A stretch of 64,000 nt of DNA from Candidatus Woesearchaeota archaeon (GTDB lineage: Archaea > Nanobdellota > Nanobdellia > Woesearchaeales > WJKL01). Of this stretch, positions 33,923 through 41,871 are shown piece after piece. Location: the NCBI GenBank assembly GCA_019322435.1, contig JAHWIR010000005.1, positions 75,879 through 139,878 of the forward strand. Direction: 5' to 3'. Position 1 is the stretch's first letter. Every line of letters starts with the position of its first letter. Under the pieces are notes generated by a model that was not told the origin of the DNA, searched no databases, and was given only the letters and a program-made list of their open reading frames with translations. The position numbers were made by a program, and so were the translations under genes.

Positions 33923-34417
33923 ATGAAAGAACAATCAAAAATTATCTTAACAAAAGATTTTAAAGGTTATATGGATACGATAGAAGCGCTTAAAGTAGGT
34001 ATTCCTATAGTGATTTGGGCAAAAGAGGATCCTTGTGAGCCTAATGATGTATACTTAAATGATGAAAGTTTTAGAGAAATCATAAAGAAGAGTGACAGCC
34101 AAGTATTATGGATAAATGCTTGTGATAAATGTATGGGAGATATGGATGGAAGGTGGAGAGAATTTGCTGAATACAATGGAATCTATGTACCTAATTTTAA
34201 ATTTCCAAATAGTGGTTCAGCTGGAAAATTATCCTTATATGATAATTTGGGTGTGAGAAGAGATACTACAATAGCTTCATTAGACCTATTTGAAAAGATA
34301 AAAAAGATATCTTGTTTTAGGGATATAACAGATATCTTAGATAAGCAGAACAAGATAGAAGCAATGGTTGAAAATTACAATGAAGCAAAAGATCTGTTCA
34401 ACATAGTAAATAAATAA
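33923..34417 (+). CDS. Hypothetical protein following the receiver gene (164 aa)
   Basis: The 164-residue soluble protein has alternating beta and helix segments (GIPIVIWAKEDPCEPNDVYL) and a CDKC pair in WINACDKCMGDMDGR. It may be a receiver-like or ATPase-like fold, but no family is recognised. A strong AGGTGATG RBS precedes the ATG. A poly-T signal lies on both sides, so it may be transcribed by read-through from the receiver gene. Confidence 0.6.
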   Translation: MKEQSKIILTKDFKGYMDTIEALKVGIPIVIWAKEDPCEPNDVYLNDESFREIIKKSDSQVLWINACDKCMGDMDGRWREFAEYNGIYVPNFKFPNSGSAGKLSLYDNLGVRRDTTIASLDLFEKIKKISCFRDITDILDKQNKIEAMVENYNEAKDLFNIVNK

Positions 34418-34479
34418 TTTTTTCTCTTTTTCTTTCTAAACAATAAAACATTTAAAATCCATTTTCTTTGTCCTTGTAT

Positions 34480-35145
34480 ATGAACATCGATGCTTTGAAA
34501 GGGGTATTTGGCTCAACTACAAAGGCTTGCGAGATAATGTATCTGATGTATGGGAAGAAGCCTGTTGTTAGGCAGGGATTTTATGATAATGAGGTAGGCA
34601 GGGTAAAAGAGTTCTGCAGAAGGCATAATCTTGCTTATGAGACTGCTCCGTATAAAGTTATCTTGGCTGATACTCACAAGAGATATTCTAATAAAGGGCT
34701 GAAAGCAAGGATTGATGATCCTAGGAGAGGGATGTTTTTTATCTATATGTCAAAAGATGAGACAAAGGCAGCTGAGGCAAGGATTCATGAGATGAAGGAT
34801 AATCATAGAGAGCTTGGATTTGACTTGGGATATCCTGAATGCTGTGTTGAATTCTTTGCTGAGAAGTGGGAAGAAAGAAGCAGGCTGGATAATGATTATA
34901 TATTCCCTGCATTGCATAATTCAGATGGATTTAGGTTTTCATTTCATACAAATATTTTAAAAAGAAGCAAGGATGTTACTTTATTGAATCATTTTCCTCA
35001 TTCTTTTCAGTGCGAAGAATCAATTGAGCTAGCTAAAAGACATCTGAAGATGCTGATGGAGTTAGAGCCTGGCCTGGCAATGAGGATTGTAAGGGAATTG
35101 AAGTGCAAGGTAAGGGTTGGAAGCAAGATTGTTGAGTTTTCTTAA
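34480..35145 (+). CDS. DUF483 family protein
   Basis: The 221-residue protein matches what I recall of the archaeal DUF483 family: a conserved LGYPECCVEFF segment (about residues 122-132) with adjacent Cys residues, and a conserved N-terminus. Its biochemical function is unknown. The ATG at 34480 is preferred over the TTG at 34468 because a promoter-to-start spacing fits and the sequence MNIDALKG is a plausible start. Confidence 0.75.
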   Translation: MNIDALKGVFGSTTKACEIMYLMYGKKPVVRQGFYDNEVGRVKEFCRRHNLAYETAPYKVILADTHKRYSNKGLKARIDDPRRGMFFIYMSKDETKAAEARIHEMKDNHRELGFDLGYPECCVEFFAEKWEERSRLDNDYIFPALHNSDGFRFSFHTNILKRSKDVTLLNHFPHSFQCEESIELAKRHLKMLMELEPGLAMRIVRELKCKVRVGSKIVEFS

Positions 35146-35208
35146 AAAAGCATCAGGTTTATAAAGTACTTTTCCTATAAATATTATAGTTGAGGGGGTT
35201 CTATATAA

Positions 35209-35601
35209 GTGGTAAATATGATTATGAAGAAAAATTTTCAAGATGCTGGAGGAATTAGTGATTTAGATCTTCAACATAAAACAAGGGAATTATATACTCT
35301 TCGGCATAGAATTATAAGATATAAAAGAAGATTATTAAAAGAGGGTTTTAGACAAGCAAGAGAAAAAGATGTATCTTTTGTTTTGCCAGAATATGCCTGG
35401 CCTCCTCTTGAGCAAGATCCTTCTAAAAGATATTTACATAAAGACCTTGAAGATGATGTTGATATTACACCCATCCTAAATTTAGCAAAAGAAATCCTTC
35501 CTTCATTGTATAACAGATATAATTCTTTAATGGAAAAATATGAAATAGGATGTGATAATTTAGAAAGTATGTTAAACACATTAAGAAATCATTCTTCCTA
35601 A
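35209..35601 (+). CDS. Hypothetical protein (130 aa)
   Basis: This is a basic, helical protein (YTLRHRIIRYKRRLLKEGF) of unknown family. GTG at 35209 has GAGGGGG ten bases upstream; ATG at 35218 or 35224 are other possible starts. Its 3' end overlaps the convergent gene by 21 nt. Confidence 0.5.
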   Translation: MVNMIMKKNFQDAGGISDLDLQHKTRELYTLRHRIIRYKRRLLKEGFRQAREKDVSFVLPEYAWPPLEQDPSKRYLHKDLEDDVDITPILNLAKEILPSLYNRYNSLMEKYEIGCDNLESMLNTLRNHSS

Positions 35602-36267
35602 TGCCATTGACTTTATTATATTTCTTGCGGTTTCACGCTCGATTTGTGGATGTTCTGGTATTTCTGTTATTTTTCTTCCAGAAGCAGCTCTCACAATTGT
35701 ATGATCGTTTTTTTCTAGTATATACCCGCATGCTCTTGCTAATGCTTTTAATTCTGTAGGTCTTGTTACAATTTTTCTTTGATTTAAGAATTTTTGAGCT
35801 TCATTTATTGTGGCTACAGTTGGCTCTTCTCCTTTTTCTACAGGCTCTTTCAAAGAAGACAAAGCTGTTTCAATTAAGTCTATATTAGTTAAAAGATTAG
35901 AATAATCTTCTGTAAAAGTGTCAACCCATGATTTTATAAATTTAGGGTCTTCCTTGCTAAGAGTCTTTAACTCAGCTTCGCTTTCAACTATTTCTTTTTT
36001 TATTCTTTCAAGGCCTTCCTCAATAGCTTCGACATTTGCTGTAATTTGTGGAAGTATACTTTTATTGGCTGGTTCTTGTTCATAATGATGGATTTTTGTA
36101 TAAAATATGTTTTTGAATCTGCCTAGCTTTCTTTCAACTGCTCTATTATATTTTTTAACTGATTCTACACTTCCTTGTTTTAATTTAACTTCTATATACC
36201 TTACAAGTTTGTCTGCTTTTTTTAGAATTCTTTTAAGCCTATGCAATGGGCTGAATAGTTCTATCAT
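35581..36267 (-). CDS. Coiled-coil protein with HicA-like C-terminal domain
   Basis: The 228-residue protein has helical, coiled-coil-like residues 1-150. The last 60 residues (about 168-228) read ELKALARACGYILEKNDHTI, then GRKITEIPEHPQIERETARN. This is the order of elements in HicA mRNA-interferase domains: helix, strand, GSH-like His, strand, IPxH, then a helix starting with T. The usual GSH is NDH here. No HicB partner is visible. It could bind RNA without being a toxin. Confidence 0.55.
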   Translation of the reverse strand: MIELFSPLHRLKRILKKADKLVRYIEVKLKQGSVESVKKYNRAVERKLGRFKNIFYTKIHHYEQEPANKSILPQITANVEAIEEGLERIKKEIVESEAELKTLSKEDPKFIKSWVDTFTEDYSNLLTNIDLIETALSSLKEPVEKGEEPTVATINEAQKFLNQRKIVTRPTELKALARACGYILEKNDHTIVRAASGRKITEIPEHPQIERETARNIIKSMALGRMIS

Positions 36268-36291
36268 TTTAGTATATAATAATGTCTGATT

Positions 36292-36840
36292 TTATATATT
36301 TTTCCTATAACTTATAATAGGAATTCCTTCAAACCTATATGTCTTTCCTTTTTTCAAAAATCTTGGGAGAAAGATATTGTTATAGACAAATAAAACTGTT
36401 TCTGGTTGCATTTCTTTCAGTAATTTATCTTCTAATCCATATTCAAAGCCTTTGTCTGGGTTGATGAAGATTGCATTGTATTTGGATATATCCTGTTTCA
36501 GAAAATCTCCTTTGATGAATTTTGCTTTTAAGCCAAGTGCATCTCTTATTCTTTCTCCTATTTTGATTAGTTTTTCATCAAATTCAATTCCTGCTGCTTT
36601 TGTGAACAAAGAAGCGATCAAGACAACTTTTCCATCTCCTGAGCCTAAGTCAATGAAGTTTTTAAAATTCTGTAATTTAATTTTCACAAAGAATTCATAG
36701 ACATCTTGTGTTCCAGCTGGTCCCCAGATTCCTTTTTGAGTGTCTTGGATAGTAGGGGATCCTTTTGCATAAAAAGAAACATAGAATGCATCATATTTTT
36801 GTTTTATTTGGTGGAATGTGTCTAATCTGATTTTAATCAT
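36292..36840 (-). CDS. Class I SAM-dependent methyltransferase
   Basis: The 182-residue protein has motif I FIDLGSGDGKVV (about residues 61-72), an acidic motif II (AAGIEFDEKLIKIGERIR) and a FINPDKG segment at motif IV. The layout resembles archaeal and bacterial proteins with a DOT1-like SAM-binding core and could act on protein lysine or RNA. The ATG at 36840 overlaps the TGA of the TIM-barrel gene (ATGA), so the longer frame is unlikely. It ends the operon that begins at 40980. Confidence 0.8.
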   Translation of the reverse strand: MIKIRLDTFHQIKQKYDAFYVSFYAKGSPTIQDTQKGIWGPAGTQDVYEFFVKIKLQNFKNFIDLGSGDGKVVLIASLFTKAAGIEFDEKLIKIGERIRDALGLKAKFIKGDFLKQDISKYNAIFINPDKGFEYGLEDKLLKEMQPETVLFVYNNIFLPRFLKKGKTYRFEGIPIISYRKNI

Positions 36841-38855
36841 TCCATAGGAACCTGGCTCCATAGGCTCCAGTCTTGTGAAGGCGAGTACGGGCCAAAGATA
36901 AAGTAAGGCGGTGTTGTCTGGCCAAAATAAGAATATTGGATGCTGCCCCAGTTCTCCTTAGGTTTGTCTGTTCTTCCGACAGCACCATGTGCTCCATACA
37001 CTGGAGAGCCGAATAACTTCCATGTTTTCATCAAGCCGTGGAAGTCAGAGACATCTGTTGTTGCTGCTGCTCCTGGTTCTACTGTCAGGGCCCCTTCATA
37101 ACCGTGTTTTTTGAGTATTGCGACCATCTCTTTTATTGGAGTTGTGCCGTCTCCAGGAGTCAGATGCTCGTCCTGATAGCCGTAATTGTCTGCCAAGTGG
37201 ACATTGCCAACCATCCCTTTTTTTGCCATTGTCTCTACTTCATTTAACATCCATTTTTTGAAAGCAGCGTCATTATCTTGCGTTGTCTTGTTTGGGTCGT
37301 TCTGCCAGTATTTTCTCCAGGTATTCAGGTGGCCTGTGTCTAATGTTGCTTTTATATGTGTTTCTGCTAGTTTTTTTGCCTGGCTTGGGTCTATTTTTCT
37401 ATCATGCACCAGTTTTTCAGCCATTTTTTTCCTGCTGTTCTCAATAAGGTTCATCAATTCTCTTGGATGGCCTCCATAGCTTTCTGGATAGATATTTTCC
37501 ATTGTGACGAAGACTGGTTTTTCTAATTTTTTTGCTCTTGTCTGGTCATATGCATAGATTCCTGCTTGCGCATAAGAATCAAATGATTCAGTTAAAGCGT
37601 ATTTTTTTACAGAAGCTACATTTTCCCTTGATTCTCTTGATTCTGCTGCCAGCTGTTCCTGGGAAACAGAAGCTTCGTGCTCATATTCCATTGATTTTTT
37701 TGTATCATTTATTGCCTTGTTTATTATTTCTGTTGGAGTCTTATATTCTGAAGGAGTTAGTCCTGCTTCTGACAAAGGACCAGGGACTTTCATTGAAAGT
37801 TTCCATCTTTCTGATTCTGGTGTTGCTGTTTCAAGTTTTTCATAGAATATCAATGCTTTTTTCATTTTTTCAAGATTCTTTTTTTGCTGTTCAAAGCCTT
37901 GTGCATACTGCAAAGCCCAACCTCTTGCATGGCCCTCATTTGCTTCCAAGGTTGCCTGCAGGAAAGCTTCTTCTGGTTCAACATATTCACTAGGATGCTG
38001 TATTTGCAATTGTGTAACAGATAGTCCTTTTTGTCTTGCCAAGTCTTCATTTCTTTCTCTTGCTTCTGCTTCAAAGTCCTGCCATCCTTTTAATTCAACT
38101 TTAAATCTTCCTGTAGAAGGATCATATTCAGGGACTCTATTTTCAATGCCAACTACCTTATCTTCATAATTGATATATTCATTTCCTGGGTGTTTTGGTT
38201 TTTCGTCAGTTGTACGCCATATAGGCCTAGGAACTTTTTGGTTTTTTCTTACCTGGGTCATTACCTGCCCTGTTCTTCTATCTACAACTCTTACTACTGC
38301 TTCTTCTGGCTCTTCTTCATAAGCTGCAAATTGCTGTTTTCCTGCTGGATCTCTTGCCCATTCCTCTTCTGAGATTGGTCTTTGGAATTCTCCTGTGTGG
38401 ACAACAACAGAGCCTCCTTTTGCTGTGTCTGCTGCAAATTCTATTGCTCTTTTTATTTCATCTACAGATGTTTTCTTTTGTTCTTTTGAGAAGTTTCCAG
38501 ATCTTTGGTCCATTCCAGCCAATCCCATAACACCAAATCCTGCATGGGTTGTAAGATTTATTTCATTGATTTCAGCAATCTCCCTTAGTGCCTGCCTTTG
38601 CTCTTCTCCATACATTCCTGGTGTTTGAGCTTGTCTTTGTCCTGTTCCTGCTCCTGGAAACTGGATTTCAAGGCTTCCTGCTCCTGTTTTTAGTTTTGCT
38701 GCAACCCCTTGTACATTCTGTGCTGCAATTCCCATTGGAACTCCTTGTCCAATATCTTGGATTCCAATGCCTATGTCATTTGTTGAAGGTTCATCTATTG
38801 TAGGCTTTCCATAATCCCTGTCCATTGGTGTTACATAACTTGAAAATTCGACCAT
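36837..38855 (-). CDS. Large TIM-barrel metalloenzyme (AP endonuclease 2 / xylose isomerase-like)
   Basis: The 672-residue protein has the ligands of a trinuclear or dinuclear metal site in Endo IV/xylose isomerase-like barrels: THAGFG, VVVHTGEF, VTMENIYPE, DTGHLNTW, NVHLADNYGYQDEHLTPGDG and LTVEPG. An insertion of about 250 charged, helical residues (about 190-440) splits the barrel. Standard Endo IV is about 280 residues, so this is a lineage-specific version and could be a sugar isomerase/epimerase or a nuclease. It follows a coiled-coil gene and overlaps a methyltransferase. Confidence 0.7.
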   Translation of the reverse strand: MVEFSSYVTPMDRDYGKPTIDEPSTNDIGIGIQDIGQGVPMGIAAQNVQGVAAKLKTGAGSLEIQFPGAGTGQRQAQTPGMYGEEQRQALREIAEINEINLTTHAGFGVMGLAGMDQRSGNFSKEQKKTSVDEIKRAIEFAADTAKGGSVVVHTGEFQRPISEEEWARDPAGKQQFAAYEEEPEEAVVRVVDRRTGQVMTQVRKNQKVPRPIWRTTDEKPKHPGNEYINYEDKVVGIENRVPEYDPSTGRFKVELKGWQDFEAEARERNEDLARQKGLSVTQLQIQHPSEYVEPEEAFLQATLEANEGHARGWALQYAQGFEQQKKNLEKMKKALIFYEKLETATPESERWKLSMKVPGPLSEAGLTPSEYKTPTEIINKAINDTKKSMEYEHEASVSQEQLAAESRESRENVASVKKYALTESFDSYAQAGIYAYDQTRAKKLEKPVFVTMENIYPESYGGHPRELMNLIENSRKKMAEKLVHDRKIDPSQAKKLAETHIKATLDTGHLNTWRKYWQNDPNKTTQDNDAAFKKWMLNEVETMAKKGMVGNVHLADNYGYQDEHLTPGDGTTPIKEMVAILKKHGYEGALTVEPGAAATTDVSDFHGLMKTWKLFGSPVYGAHGAVGRTDKPKENWGSIQYSYFGQTTPPYFIFGPYSPSQDWSLWSQVPME

Positions 38856-38858
38856 ATT

Positions 38859-39473
38859 TTACCTCTTATACATTCCGTGTTTGAATTTCTCGATTAAAAC
38901 CATCTCTCTTGCAACTTCTTTTGATAATTGTCCTTCTGGATAGTTTCCTGCTTCTATGTCCTGCATCTTTTTTCTGTTTGCGTATTCAATGTTGCCGAAT
39001 TCTTCCTGCTGCTCTGGAGTGAACTGGTTTCCTTGTTCTTTGAATTGGTTATATAATGTACCTGCCCTGCTATAGAGCTCTTCTGTTGGTCTTCTGCTAA
39101 GCTGATTAAGATATTCAATCTGCTGCTGCTCTTCTGCGGGTGTAAGCTTAGGAGCTGTTTCTGCAATTGATTCCAGTTCCCCTGGCTTTTCTTTTTTCTC
39201 TTCTGCTTCTTTTTTTGGCTTTTCTGTGACAAATCTTTTTGCTTTGAAAAGCTCTTTTTCTGCTGGTGAAAATAATTCGTCAATGTCTACTGCTTTTAGC
39301 TGGGGAATTGGAATGTCTTTTAATTCTTCTTCAATCTCTGCTTCTTCTTCTGCCTGCTTAAGAAGCTTTTGCGCTTCTTCGATTTCTTCTTTGTCTTTTT
39401 CCTGAAGCTCTTTTAGTCTTTTTATTCTTTCTTTTGGTGAAAGCTTCTTTAATTCATCAATATCTTCTGCCAT
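38859..39473 (-). CDS. Charged coiled-coil protein (204 aa)
   Basis: The first 50 residues form a strong coiled coil (ELQEKDKEEIEEAQKLLKQA), followed by a Lys/Glu/Pro-rich middle and a helical C-terminus. No family is recognised. The stop lies three bases before the TIM-barrel gene's start, so the two are co-transcribed and it may be a partner of that enzyme. Confidence 0.6.
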   Translation of the reverse strand: MAEDIDELKKLSPKERIKRLKELQEKDKEEIEEAQKLLKQAEEEAEIEEELKDIPIPQLKAVDIDELFSPAEKELFKAKRFVTEKPKKEAEEKKEKPGELESIAETAPKLTPAEEQQQIEYLNQLSRRPTEELYSRAGTLYNQFKEQGNQFTPEQQEEFGNIEYANRKKMQDIEAGNYPEGQLSKEVAREMVLIEKFKHGMYKR

Positions 39474-39528
39474 ATTAATGTGTTAATTGAAGTAATATAT
39501 AAACATGAGGTGAATTTGCGTAGCTTGT

Positions 39529-40980
39529 TTACCACATAATCATTCCATGGTTTTTTTTGAAATTCTTAAAAGCAACAAACATGTCCTCCTTTGCAATGCC
39601 TACTGCTTTGCCCCTATTTGCTTTATCTTTTATAGGGCTTAGTTTTGGTTTTTTTGGCTTTTTAGGTTTTTTTGGCTTTTTAGGGCCTAAAAATTCTGCT
39701 TTTAATCTCTGCACCATACCTGGCGGGCCTTGTTTTTCTTCTTCTTTTTCCTTGCCTTCTGCTTCTTCAAGATATGATTCTAGGTCTCCTCCCATTGCAT
39801 CAATTGCTTCTGATAATGTATCTGATATTGATTTTACAAGTTCAAGGTCTTCTTTTTCTCTTAGTTTTTGGAAATTATCGATTTGATCCTGGGTCCAGAC
39901 ATAAGCTCTCAAATCAAGGTCAAGCTTTCCGACATGGATAGGGCCTCTTTGGTATCCTTCCTGCTGGAATGACATTGAAGGTCTTGTTCTGAAAAGAAAG
40001 CTGGCTAATATGCAGGAATGCCATCTTCCTAATGGTTGTTTTGCTGCTAGGAATTCAACTTCAACCATTGAGCCTTCAAAAGCACTTACCATGTCAGGTG
40101 TAAGGACCTTTTCTTCATCTAATGTCAGTCTTCTTATATGTTTCAGATAAGGCTTGACCCATGTCATGTACATCTTTATGATTGTGTAATGCTGCCTCAG
40201 GTATTTTAATGTGAAGTTTCTTCTTACCTTAAGCTCTTCAAAGGTCTTTTCTTTCCAGATTATGAACATCTTTAGTTTTCTTTTAAGGGCATTTTTTACT
40301 GCTACGTTGAACTGGCCTCTTTGTGTTTCAACAACATCATCAACTTCTGCTGATGTTTTTGGATGTGTTGAAAAGAATAAATCTGGAAGGGATGTAAACT
40401 GGACTTCACGGGCCATGCCAAACACAGAAGATGGATTTTTAGCTCCGCCTTCTACCATGTCTATCCAGATTCCTTTTAGGGTGATTTCAGCAGACTCTTT
40501 TCCAGCAAAGCTGTCTACATAATATTCTTCTCTTTCATCAATGATTCTTAGTTCTCTTACTAATTGGAAGATCTCTTTTACCATCTTTCCAACTGTTGCT
40601 AAGAACTGGCTTACTTTATCCTGCTGGAGGCCTATTCTTTGCTGCGAGACTCCGAAAAAAGCAGAGTTTTCAGATGCTGAGAACACATCTATTGTCTTGT
40701 AAAGGTGAGGATAGTTTATGTCTTTGTTTATGTAGTTTAATGTCCAGAAATATGCTGATTCCATTGACAGGTTAGGAGCTTCCAAGCTGATTCTAAATCT
40801 TTTAATTGGCTGAGGGTAACCTGTTTTGAGGTATTGGTCTCTTACTTCTTCCCATTCTTCTTCATCAGCATGCTCGGGTTTTGCTGTTTTTTCTATTTCA
40901 GCATCAGATTTATCCTTATATAAATCTGCATACTTCTTCTTAATAAAACCCTGCTTAACTAAAAGAATGCTTTTTGACAT
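39529..40980 (-). CDS. Hypothetical protein with Lys/Pro-rich repeat tail (483 aa)
   Basis: The 483-residue soluble protein has a mixed alpha/beta core (residues 1-390) with no recognised domain. Its C-terminal linker contains a KKP repeat (KKPKKPKKPKKPK, about 434-446) before a conserved-looking last 30 residues. It is first in the operon with the coiled-coil and TIM-barrel genes. Its promoter (ATATATTTAAATATAG, minus strand) faces the conserved element at 41036-41100. Confidence 0.6.
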   Translation of the reverse strand: MSKSILLVKQGFIKKKYADLYKDKSDAEIEKTAKPEHADEEEWEEVRDQYLKTGYPQPIKRFRISLEAPNLSMESAYFWTLNYINKDINYPHLYKTIDVFSASENSAFFGVSQQRIGLQQDKVSQFLATVGKMVKEIFQLVRELRIIDEREEYYVDSFAGKESAEITLKGIWIDMVEGGAKNPSSVFGMAREVQFTSLPDLFFSTHPKTSAEVDDVVETQRGQFNVAVKNALKRKLKMFIIWKEKTFEELKVRRNFTLKYLRQHYTIIKMYMTWVKPYLKHIRRLTLDEEKVLTPDMVSAFEGSMVEVEFLAAKQPLGRWHSCILASFLFRTRPSMSFQQEGYQRGPIHVGKLDLDLRAYVWTQDQIDNFQKLREKEDLELVKSISDTLSEAIDAMGGDLESYLEEAEGKEKEEEKQGPPGMVQRLKAEFLGPKKPKKPKKPKKPKLSPIKDKANRGKAVGIAKEDMFVAFKNFKKNHGMIMW

Positions 40981-41035
40981 CTAATTCCCTCTTTTTTAAT
41001 AAATTGTCTTGCTATATTTAAATATATTTCGTTTA

Positions 41036-41100
41036 TCAAAAGGTTTATACAATAATCGGCAAAGCCGCTTAAGCATAAACCTTTTTTCAAAAGGTTTATA
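41036..41100 (+). repeat. Two-copy intergenic element, copy 2
   Basis: The left 17 nt (41036-41052) and right 30 nt (41071-41100) are identical to copy 1 at 18345-18411. The 18-nt middle differs but still folds (CGGC aaa GCCG). It sits upstream of the eS6 gene and contributes its TATA box (AAGGTTTATAAATA). The flanking gene on the left is divergent, so termination of an upstream gene is not its role here. Confidence 0.75.
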
Positions 41101-41179
41101 AATAAAGTTAAGTTTTTGATGTATATTCTTAGCTGAGCCGTAGTTACTGAATACGCGCTCGGAATGGAGGACGTTTACA

Positions 41180-41713
41180 ATGGCAGAATTTAAATTGACA
41201 ATAGCTGACCCTAAAACAGGAAAATGTGTTCAAAAGACTGTTGGAGGAGATGCTGCAAAGGGTTTTATTGGATTAAAGATAGGTGATACTGTAAAAGGAG
41301 AAGTCATGGACCTGACTGGTTATGAGTTTATACTAACTGGTGGAAGTGACTACTGCGGATTTCCAATGAGAAAAGGGATTTCAGGAGCAAGGAAAAGAGT
41401 GCTGGTCTTGAAAGGTGTTGGATTTCGCGGTGGGAAGAAAGGTATCAAGAGAAGGAAGACAGTGTGTGGAGAAGCAATAAATGAAAATATTGTTCAGATA
41501 AATCTTAAGATTGCAAAGAAAGGAAAAGCTGATCTAACTGCTGAAGCTCCTAAAGAGGAGAAGAAGGAAGAAGCAAAAGAGGCTCCGAAAGAAGAGAAAA
41601 AAGAAAAAGCAAAGGCAGAAGAAAAGCCTAAGGAAGAAGCTCCGAAAGAAGCTCCTAAGGAAAAAGCAAAGGCAGAGGAGAAGCCAAAAGAAGAAGCTAA
41701 AAAAGAAGGTTAG
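41180..41713 (+). CDS. rps6e: 30S ribosomal protein eS6 with extended tail
   Basis: This small-subunit protein has its conserved core in residues 1-115 (VGGDAAKGFIGLKIGD; GSDYCGFPMRKG; GVGFRGGKKGIKRRKTVCG). Residues 116-177 are a low-complexity Ala/Lys/Glu/Pro tail with repeated KAKAEEKPKEEA segments, which typical archaeal eS6 lacks. The leader between TATA and ATG is about 60 nt and contains a GGAGG RBS at about 41166. It heads the transcript with the microprotein and aIF2 gamma. Confidence 0.95.
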   Translation: MAEFKLTIADPKTGKCVQKTVGGDAAKGFIGLKIGDTVKGEVMDLTGYEFILTGGSDYCGFPMRKGISGARKRVLVLKGVGFRGGKKGIKRRKTVCGEAINENIVQINLKIAKKGKADLTAEAPKEEKKEEAKEAPKEEKKEKAKAEEKPKEEAPKEAPKEKAKAEEKPKEEAKKEG

Positions 41714-41717
41714 ATAA

Positions 41718-41867
41718 ATGGCATTCAAAAATAAACTAAACCAATTAAATGCGAAGATCAATCAATTGATTGCGCAGATTAAGGCCTGGCCTCAATACAA
41801 GAAGATTGGAGTTGGAATCATAGTGCTTGGCTTTATATTATTGGTAATCGGAATATTGCTGTATTAG
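41718..41867 (+). CDS. 49-residue membrane microprotein
   Basis: An ATG four bases after the eS6 stop starts a 49-codon frame. It has a polar helical N-terminus (MAFKNKLNQLNAKINQLIAQ) and one membrane helix (VGIIVLGFILLVIGILLY) at the C-terminus. It ends four bases before aIF2 gamma. The same TAGATAA spacer surrounds it on both sides. The packing suggests a real gene; the function is unknown. Confidence 0.6.
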   Translation: MAFKNKLNQLNAKINQLIAQIKAWPQYKKIGVGIIVLGFILLVIGILLY

Positions 41868-41871
41868 ATAA

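Noticed and set aside
32379..34440. Repeated TTTTTTCTTTTT runs after the genes ending at 32378, 33881 and 34417 as a special repeat element.
   Set aside because: They are ordinary T-run terminators of archaeal genes and differ in sequence around the run.
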